A stretch of 20,205 nucleotides of DNA from DATHWB01 sp046565785 (lineage in GTDB: Bacteria; Actinomycetota; Acidimicrobiia; Spongiisociales; ZC4RG35), in contig JBKHXZ010000293.1 of NCBI GenBank assembly GCA_046565785.1, forward strand, positions 1-20,205, in the 5' to 3' direction. Positions 15,052 to 20,205 of this stretch are shown here, in pieces (the stretch's first letter is position 1; every line of letters begins with the position of its first letter). The position numbers and the translations under genes were made by a program. The notes under the pieces were generated by a model, which was not told the DNA's origin, made no database searches, and saw nothing but the letters and a program-made list of their open reading frames with translations.

Positions 15052-15909
15052 TCAAATCGAGCGCGTCGCCTCTACCACGAGCCGCTCTACCTCGGCGGAC
15101 GGTGGGGCGAGGGGGAGGCGGGGTCTTCCCGGTTTCAGACCGGCCACGGTCGATGCCACCTTCACCGCAGGGATCCCCCGCGACTCGACGGTCTGGCTGA
15201 TCGCCGACAGCTTCTCCTGCAAACTGCGAGCTGCCACGGGATCGTCGAACGCCGCCTGCAACGTGTCGAGCACCAGACGGGGTACGTAGTTGCCCGATCC
15301 GGTGATGGATCCGTGAGCACCCGCAGTGATGACCAGGGTCATGGCCTGGGAACTTCCGCTCCACAGCACGAAGTCGTCCGGAGTGGATGCCAGCATGCGT
15401 TGCATCCGTACCGGGTCGCCGCTCGAGTCCTTCATCCCGAAGACGTTGGAATGGTCGGCCAGTCGTGCCACCGAGTCTTCCGGCAGGTTGAAGGCGGTGG
15501 TGTTCGGAACCGAGTACAGCGCCACCGGTAGGTGGGCGGCGTCGGCGATGGCGGTGAAATAGCGCTCCACTGCGTCGATGCGGTTGCGGGTCAGAGTCGT
15601 GGGCGTCAGGACGAGGAGCGAGTCGGCTTCCGCCGCCTCGGTCACCTGGGCCAGTCCCGTGCGCACCGTCTCGGCCATGATCCCGCACATCAGATGTGCA
15701 CCGGGTGCGGCAGCTCGTGCCGTTTCGATCAGTCTGGCCCGCTCACCCGGTTCGAGATACGGTCCTTCGCCGTTGGAACCACCCAGCACGAAGCCCTCGA
15801 TCCCGGCGTTCCAGAGGGTGGAGACGTTGTGACGGTGAGCGTCGAGGTCGAGTTCGCCGTCGGCATCGAACGGGGTGATGAGGGCGACCAGATAGCGGGG
15901 GTAGGACAC
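15052..15909 (-). CDS. DapA-superfamily class I aldolase, 4-hydroxy-2-oxoglutarate aldolase-like
   Basis: TIM-barrel aldolase using a Schiff-base lysine, 285 residues. Lys160 in FGMKDSSGD is the Schiff-base residue and Tyr132 in LYSVPNTT the catalytic tyrosine. The two threonines of DapA (GTTGE) are replaced by Ser45-Asn46 in GGSNGEGP, and the arginine of the DapA VPGRT motif is replaced (VPNTT). Both changes match eukaryotic HOGA1-type aldolases (GSNGE, LYSVPANT), so lysine biosynthesis is unlikely and cleavage of a 2-oxo acid to pyruvate is more plausible. The real substrate is unknown. The GTG start at 15909 has TAGCCT 6 nt upstream and no ribosome binding site. It follows the TadG-like gene by 20 bp in the same direction. 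Confidence 0.9.
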   Translation of the reverse strand: MSYPRYLVALITPFDADGELDLDAHRHNVSTLWNAGIEGFVLGGSNGEGPYLEPGERARLIETARAAAPGAHLMCGIMAETVRTGLAQVTEAAEADSLLVLTPTTLTRNRIDAVERYFTAIADAAHLPVALYSVPNTTAFNLPEDSVARLADHSNVFGMKDSSGDPVRMQRMLASTPDDFVLWSGSSQAMTLVITAGAHGSITGSGNYVPRLVLDTLQAAFDDPVAARSLQEKLSAISQTVESRGIPAVKVASTVAGLKPGRPRLPLAPPSAEVERLVVEATRSI

Positions 15910-15915
15910 GGCCGC

Positions 15916-15921
15916 AGGCTA
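15916..15921 (-). promoter_or_regulatory. Candidate -10 element for leaderless aldolase mRNA
   Basis: Minus-strand TAGCCT, 6 nt, GTG at 15909; no ribosome binding site. This would separate expression of the aldolase from the Tad genes upstream, although read-through is possible because no terminator is seen. Confidence 0.35.
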
Positions 15922-15929
15922 CCGCCCGG

Positions 15930-17144
15930 TCAGGACACCAATTCCACTTCGTAGTTCGGCACTGCGTCGGGGTTGTCCTGCCAGGAGATCGAGAAGTCGG
16001 ATCCGGACAGGTCCACCGTGTAGGCGAATATCGACCCGTTCAGCGTGGCGGTCGACGCCGAACTCTGTCGGGCTTGCCCATACGGCGCATAGATCACGCC
16101 GGTCCACGTCCCCGACGACACACTCCACTGGATGGCATTGCCGGTGCAGGTCGGTCCACCGTCGTCCGGGTGCAGGTAGGTGGAGAACATCAGGATCCCG
16201 GGGTCGGATGCCACTTCGATCTTCTCGTATGCGGTGAGGTTTCCCGACCCGTTGACCGAGATTTGCCCATGCGCCACGAACGTCGCCGTGACTCCGGCGG
16301 CGGCGGTCACGTTGTTGAGACTGATGTTCTGGTCGGTGAAGTAGATACCGGACTTGGTGATGGAAATGTTGCCACCCGATCCGGTGGCGTATCCGTTGGA
16401 CGTCATATAGGTGTTGTCGATGTTGTTGCCCATGGCGTTGATGTAGTTGCCGAGGGCGGCGGCCGCGGAGGCTCGTTGGCCGCCCGGCTCGAACTCGGAC
16501 ATCTCTACTTCCATCGGATTGGCCGGTTCGGTCTCGAGCTGGGTCGAGGGTGTGTAGTTCGAATCTCCGATATAGGTGACGTCTCCGTTGATGGTGGTGC
16601 TGGCGCCGGTGATCCTGATGTCGCCGTTGGAGTGCAGCCCACCGTTGATGATCTGAGACGACCCGGATAGGTCGAGCTCGACCCCACCACCGCAGGTGTC
16701 CGGGCCGAACGCGAGCAGCGCGTACCCGCCGAGGAACGGATGGGCCTTGCACTGGGCGGTGGCCTGGGACGTCACGCTGAACTCCCCGTCGCCGTCGATG
16801 GCTGCGGCGGCACCGAACGCGGCGGAGACCTTGGTCGAGATCTTCACCTGCCAGTGGCCGGTGGCCGGTTCGGTGACAAGGACGGCGACATCCGGGTCGG
16901 CGTCGTCGAAACCGTTCAGTTTCGCCATCTCCTTGGCGGCCGAATCCGGATCGGGGCTCGAGGCGTTCTTCGGGTTGCAGTCCTCCCAGGCGGCGGCGAG
17001 TGCGGCCGAGTCGGCGGCGTTGAGGGTCTGGCGGCGGCTCTCGTAGCCGGAGGACAGGTCGAGCGCGATCGACGTGAACGCCATCAGCACCAGCAGGCTG
17101 ACGGCCACAGTGATGGCGACGGCTCCGTCCTCACGGCGGTTCAT
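15930..17144 (-). CDS. TadG-like pseudopilin with repetitive beta ectodomain
   Basis: 404-residue protein with a TadG-like N-terminus: MNRREDG, then a hydrophobic helix (about 8-29, AVAITVAVSLLVLMAF), then DLSSGYESRRQTLNAADSAALAAA, typical of putative Tad pilus assembly proteins. From about residue 150 it holds runs of short strands and turns: ELDLSGSSQIINGGLHSNGD, IRITGASTTINGDVTYIG, GNISITKSGIYFTDQNISLNN, TLNGSIFAYTVDLSG. This alternation suggests a right-handed beta helix. The region WSVSSGTWTGVIYAPYG resembles the WTAPVSGTWEDLALW part of the TadG-like protein at 10136-11890, so the two share an ectodomain type. ATG overlaps the TadE stop by 4 nt (ATGA). Last Tad gene of the minus-strand block. 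Confidence 0.85.
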   Translation of the reverse strand: MNRREDGAVAITVAVSLLVLMAFTSIALDLSSGYESRRQTLNAADSAALAAAWEDCNPKNASSPDPDSAAKEMAKLNGFDDADPDVAVLVTEPATGHWQVKISTKVSAAFGAAAAIDGDGEFSVTSQATAQCKAHPFLGGYALLAFGPDTCGGGVELDLSGSSQIINGGLHSNGDIRITGASTTINGDVTYIGDSNYTPSTQLETEPANPMEVEMSEFEPGGQRASAAAALGNYINAMGNNIDNTYMTSNGYATGSGGNISITKSGIYFTDQNISLNNVTAAAGVTATFVAHGQISVNGSGNLTAYEKIEVASDPGILMFSTYLHPDDGGPTCTGNAIQWSVSSGTWTGVIYAPYGQARQSSASTATLNGSIFAYTVDLSGSDFSISWQDNPDAVPNYEVELVS

Positions 17145-17578
17145 GTCGTGGTCCCATCCGGGCAGGCTGCGAAGAAGCGGTCGACTACCGCTTCCCGTTC
17201 CAACGTGAGAGTTCCGCCGAACCAGTCGGAGATGAACGGCGTGATCAGGTCGACCGTGTGGCTCACCTGGACGGTGACTCGGCTGGCAGACTGCTTGGAG
17301 CGGGCCTGGCTGACACAGGTGACGGCGACGTCGTCGGCGGTCAGCTGAGGCGAACTCGTCGAGGTGATGACTCGGGTCTCGATGTCCGCTCCGGTGACCG
17401 GGGTGCCGGCGAGGTCTTCGGTGAACGCGGCGAACATCGCCCCCTCCTGCACGGCTTCATCCAGGGCGATGGCGGTGTACAGGCCGCGGCCGAGATCGAC
17501 GATGCCCGCCACCAGCAGGATCAGGAACATGGCGAACATGGCGAACTCGACGGTGGCCGCGCCCTTCTCAGCTTGCAC
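17141..17578 (-). CDS. TadE-like pseudopilin
   Basis: 145-residue TadE-like protein. Class III signal: MQAEKG then AATVEFAMFAMF, Glu at +5 after the presumed G/A processing site, one hydrophobic helix (to about residue 26), then DLGRGLYTAIALDEAVQEGAMFAA, a TadE-like alpha extension. Two cysteines lie in the ectodomain. The start is GTG 17578 behind AGGGGG (6 nt spacing), overlapping the preceding TadE gene by 11 nt; its stop overlaps the next TadG-like ATG. The overlaps imply a single operon with coupled translation. Confidence 0.88.
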   Translation of the reverse strand: MQAEKGAATVEFAMFAMFLILLVAGIVDLGRGLYTAIALDEAVQEGAMFAAFTEDLAGTPVTGADIETRVITSTSSPQLTADDVAVTCVSQARSKQSASRVTVQVSHTVDLITPFISDWFGGTLTLEREAVVDRFFAACPDGTTT

Positions 17579-18101
17579 CGAGTACCCCCTGGTAGATGCT
17601 GCGGCTCTGGGTGGAGTCGAGGGTCACCCCGTCGATGAACTTGCCGATGAGCGGAACCACCGCCTCGTACGACTTGGTGATCGTGACCTCGACCCGACTG
17701 CCTGACGTGACCAGCGCCGCCGTGGGGGAGGGGAAGGCGGCGTCGGCGTCGTTGCAGTCGGCGACCTTGGTGCCGGTTTCGTCGTAGTAGTCGATCGAGA
17801 TTTCGGCGTTGTCCGGCTGACCGATGGCCACCAGCCCGCGGGCGGTGCTGCGGATGCCGGCACAGTCGAGGTAGCGGGGAGTGCCGGGCGTGATCGTCGA
17901 ATCACCGACGGTGGTGGCGTACCGGGCTCCTTCCCGCGCCGAAGTCCACACCCCGGTGAACGACGAAGTCAGAAGTGCGAACTCGACGATGCCGAAGAGA
18001 AGAAGAAAGAGAAACGGTGCGACGACCGCGTACTCGACGAGAGTCGCGCCCTGCTCAGCGTTCTGCCTGCGTTGTTGATGCCACTGATCCCGATGCCACA
18101 T
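17568..18101 (-). CDS. TadE-like pseudopilin
   Basis: 177-residue TadE-like protein. Leader MWHRDQWHQQRRQNAEQG of 18 residues precedes ATLVEYAVVAPFLFLLLFG; Glu is at +5 after the presumed G/A site. The helix is followed by TSAREGARYATTVGD, the usual TadE motif. Two cysteines (in YLDCAG and ADCNDADA) could form a disulfide. GGAG lies 6 nt before ATG 18101. An 88-bp gap separates it from the upstream TadG-like gene, the largest gap in the block. Confidence 0.9.
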   Translation of the reverse strand: MWHRDQWHQQRRQNAEQGATLVEYAVVAPFLFLLLFGIVEFALLTSSFTGVWTSAREGARYATTVGDSTITPGTPRYLDCAGIRSTARGLVAIGQPDNAEISIDYYDETGTKVADCNDADAAFPSPTAALVTSGSRVEVTITKSYEAVVPLIGKFIDGVTLDSTQSRSIYQGVLGAS

Positions 18102-18143
18102 CGGCTGCTCCGCCCCGGAGAGCCTCGCAGCCCGCCCTGTTCA

Positions 18144-18167
18144 TGCCTCTAGGGATCCCTGTCGGCA
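18144..18167. repeat. Imperfect 24-bp palindrome between Tad genes
   Basis: TGCC, 3 unpaired bases, AGGGATCCCT, 3 unpaired bases, GGCA: 18 of 24 bases pair across the dyad, including a perfect 10-bp core at 18151-18160. It could be an operator or, in the transcript, a hairpin with an internal loop. There is no T tract, so a standard terminator is unlikely. This is the only notable structure in the 88-bp gap. Confidence 0.3.
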
Positions 18168-18189
18168 GGTGGGGGCGTGGGATAAGGGG

Positions 18190-19785
18190 TCAGCGGTAGA
18201 GGAACGGTTGGTAGAACGTCCGCGTGTTTGGTGGCGGGTCCGATCGGAGATCCGCCGGAAGTGCCTCATCGGGGAGGATGAAGGCGGAAACTTGGCGAAG
18301 GTTCCCCGAAGCCGGCGCGCTGCCTTCGCGCGGGTGCCATGCGGTCTCGTTGTTGCCGGTTCCGAACCACAGGCCTTGAAGGTACACCGCCCGGAAGCGC
18401 TTGATATCGCGCCAATCGGAGCCACCGCTCGGGAATGTGGTCTGATGAAACTGCGGAACATAGGCGAACCGTGGGACGGGGTTGCTCTCAGTGCCGCCGA
18501 TAGCGTCAGAGAACATCTGGACTGAGTAACCGCCGTCAATGTAGGCGACGATGCATGCCTGCATATGCTTGTACGACCTGTTTGGGTCGTCAGTACCATC
18601 GCCATCCCAGTCGAAACTGCCGTTGTCGAACGTCGCCGGGTCGCACTCTGCTGGTGCATTTGTACCGGGAGACGTGGGCTCATCGTCGGGGCCGTAGTCG
18701 AGAATTAGGGTGGGGTTGCCGCCGCTGTCAACCGCCAGAACTGTTTCGTCGGGGAGTAAGAACTCCCACAGAGGTTGGTCATCAAGTTCTACACCGACTA
18801 CCAACGTCGTGTCATTGGAACTCTGCAGGCGTGGCGCGGCCTTTGGCGAGTGAAAGTTTCCGGCGGTGCCATTAATCAAGCCCGCTTCTGTGCCTTGTCC
18901 CATGCCCTGGTCGGTCGCAAGTGCATTCGGAAACTCTTCGAAACACACGTCGGTCTTTCTCGCGCCCGCCGATGGATATCCGAAATTCTTGAATACCGGG
19001 TGATCGAATCCAAGGGCGATATTCGTGGCGAGGACGCGAGCATTCGCGGTCTGTGAGCACACCTGGGTGGTTTCGAGGGCCGGGTTACCGAAAAGTGGCG
19101 AATCAATAGTTCCGAAGTTTCCGGTATTGGGACCGGTGCACGGGTCTGGGACGCCACTGTTGCCGCCGCCGCCGCCACCACCACCACCAGTACCTGAGCG
19201 CAAGCAGTAATGGCCTGCGCCACCCCCTCCGAGGATGGCGAACGGGAGGATCCCTCCTGGCACGGAGGGTTGAATCTCTGCGATCGCCCAGGCGTTCGTT
19301 GTCAGTTCGGTAAATCCGATTACGCGAGCAAATGTGGTGTCGAGTAACTGGTCCGGAACCCTGACCCGCAAGAAGCCGGTGGCGTCAATGCTGACACAGT
19401 CGAGCGTAGACGCGGTCCAAGTCGTTGGTGCAGGGAGAGGCTGGAAGTTGAACCCGCCGTCGTTCTTATTCGGGTCGGAGCAACCCGACCACATTGCCTC
19501 CCAAGCAATCGGGTCGTATGAAGTGGTCAGATTCGCTTCGGCGTACTCGAGTGCCTGCTCGGTCAGATCCACAAGGGAGATTCCAGACACTTCGGCAGCG
19601 CGCGCATATTCAACGGCTGCAGCCATCACGGCGACATCCGCAACTGTCTGGTTCTGGCGTCTCTCGTTGAACCCGGCGCCGATGTCGATAGCGACCGCTG
19701 CGGCCCCGAAGAGAAGAAGCAACGCAGACGCAACCAACAGCGCAGTGGTGCCGCGCTCTAGTCCATTCGCGTCTGTGTCTCTCAT
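18190..19785 (-). CDS. TadG-like pseudopilin, long, with glycine tract and acidic Ca-type loop
   Basis: 531-residue protein. N-terminus ANGLERG, then TTALLVASALLLLFGAAAVA (helix about 13-35) and DIGAGFNERRQNQTVADVAVMAA, the TadG-type start without Glu at +5. The ectodomain has several cysteines, nine consecutive glycines at 200-208, and DWDGDGTDD at 392-400, which looks like the calcium loop of dockerin or thrombospondin type 3 repeats. I do not recognise a fold for the rest, and it does not show the repeated beta pattern of the other two TadG-like proteins. ATG 19785 is 2 nt after the TAA of the TadE gene and fits the family; an in-frame start at 19827 would overlap that gene. GC is clearly lower than in neighbouring genes (53% and 57% in two 60-base samples). 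Confidence 0.85.
   Translation of the reverse strand: MRDTDANGLERGTTALLVASALLLLFGAAAVAIDIGAGFNERRQNQTVADVAVMAAAVEYARAAEVSGISLVDLTEQALEYAEANLTTSYDPIAWEAMWSGCSDPNKNDGGFNFQPLPAPTTWTASTLDCVSIDATGFLRVRVPDQLLDTTFARVIGFTELTTNAWAIAEIQPSVPGGILPFAILGGGGAGHYCLRSGTGGGGGGGGGNSGVPDPCTGPNTGNFGTIDSPLFGNPALETTQVCSQTANARVLATNIALGFDHPVFKNFGYPSAGARKTDVCFEEFPNALATDQGMGQGTEAGLINGTAGNFHSPKAAPRLQSSNDTTLVVGVELDDQPLWEFLLPDETVLAVDSGGNPTLILDYGPDDEPTSPGTNAPAECDPATFDNGSFDWDGDGTDDPNRSYKHMQACIVAYIDGGYSVQMFSDAIGGTESNPVPRFAYVPQFHQTTFPSGGSDWRDIKRFRAVYLQGLWFGTGNNETAWHPREGSAPASGNLRQVSAFILPDEALPADLRSDPPPNTRTFYQPFLYR
19163..19189. repeat. Trinucleotide tract (CCG)4(CCA)5 encoding polyglycine
   Basis: Nine perfect triplets on the plus strand, read as glycine codons by the minus-strand TadG-like gene. 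Slippage by whole triplets would change linker length without a frameshift. Confidence 0.8.
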
Positions 19786-19787
19786 TA

Positions 19788-20205
19788 TTAGCACTCCAAA
19801 GGCGTACTGATGGGGGTCGGCGTCCACGATGGAACTTGCTCAAGGCGGAACTCGATCGTTGAGGAAAGCTCACTCGGCAAGAACGAGGAGATGATTGGAG
19901 CGCCGGACAGGGAACTGACCCCGGCTACAACGCTTACGGTTCCGGTCTCGCCGATCTCGATCGTTAGGTCTCCATCGTCGTCGACCTGGCCGAGAGAGAT
20001 GCGAATGAAGTCCATCCCCGCGTCGAGTCCGTCCATCGCCGAACATATTCGATCACGGATCTCTGCGGAGGTCCCGCCATCCACCGCGGCAAGTCTTGCT
20101 CCTTCACGAGCTCCATGGCGCACATCGTTGTATTGGCCGAAGAGCCACCCGAACTCGATGATCCCAAGCACCAAGAGGATCAGCAGGGGAGCGATCAGGG
20201 CGAAT
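19788..20205 (-). CDS. TadE-like pseudopilin (5' end beyond window)
   Basis: At least 138 residues, entering from the right edge in mid-helix as FALIAPLLILLVLGIIEFGW, so the leader and the +5 Glu lie outside. After the helix comes NDVRHGAREGARLAAVDGGTS, the TadE motif. An acidic segment QVDDDGDLTIEIGETG lies in the ectodomain, with one cysteine early and one at the C-terminus (PLEC). Its TAA is 2 nt before the next ATG, showing that the block continues beyond the window as one operon. Confidence 0.88.
   Translation of the reverse strand, partial: FALIAPLLILLVLGIIEFGWLFGQYNDVRHGAREGARLAAVDGGTSAEIRDRICSAMDGLDAGMDFIRISLGQVDDDGDLTIEIGETGTVSVVAGVSSLSGAPIISSFLPSELSSTIEFRLEQVPSWTPTPISTPLEC

Noticed and set aside
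14987..15688. Upstream extension of the SCP2 frame through the aldolase gene
   Set aside because: The part before ATG 14986 is an out-of-frame reading of the aldolase; the SCP2 homology and GAGGAG site fix the start.

Overview
The window reads as high-GC actinobacterial chromosome. Acidimicrobiia or a near relative is my best guess. This rests on an HRDC-type UvrD helicase, a DUF222/HNH protein, TadE/TadG pseudopilin genes, and several genes whose -10-like hexamer lies 6-8 nt before the start codon, as in leaderless mRNAs. The lineage is an inference; there is no rRNA or tRNA marker in the window.

Left part (1-9.5 kb) is mainly core metabolism. A UvrD-family helicase runs off the left edge (minus strand), preceded by a class V PLP enzyme. 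Divergent from these is a one-carbon/purine operon, purN-purH-folD, in which FolD makes the 10-formyl-THF that PurN and PurH consume. A membrane-anchored DM13 protein converges on folD. NADP-type isocitrate dehydrogenase follows, overlapping a VOC-fold protein by 4 nt.

Middle part (9.6-15.9 kb): a TadE-TadG pseudopilin pair, NAD malate dehydrogenase, a small two-helix membrane protein, a DUF222/HNH endonuclease-like gene, an SCP2 domain protein, and a DapA-superfamily aldolase that resembles 4-hydroxy-2-oxoglutarate aldolase more than DapA.

Right part (15.9-20.2 kb, minus strand): a second and larger pseudopilin block in the transcription order TadE (cut by the edge), a long TadG-like protein of lower GC, TadE, TadE, TadG-like. 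Most junctions overlap or nearly touch. No Tad motor, secretin, prepilin peptidase or Flp pilin gene is in view. The two Tad blocks together encode four TadE-like proteins, each with a visible or expected class III signal, and three TadG-like proteins with large, different ectodomains.

Points most worth a second look: the apparent AUC start of purN, the repeated leaderless promoter layout, the scattered and diversified TadE/TadG set with a compositionally distinct member, and the roughly 175-residue N-terminal extension of the helicase. I saw no CRISPR array, tRNA, rRNA, insertion sequence or phage gene. No gene-free stretch exceeds about 150 bases.
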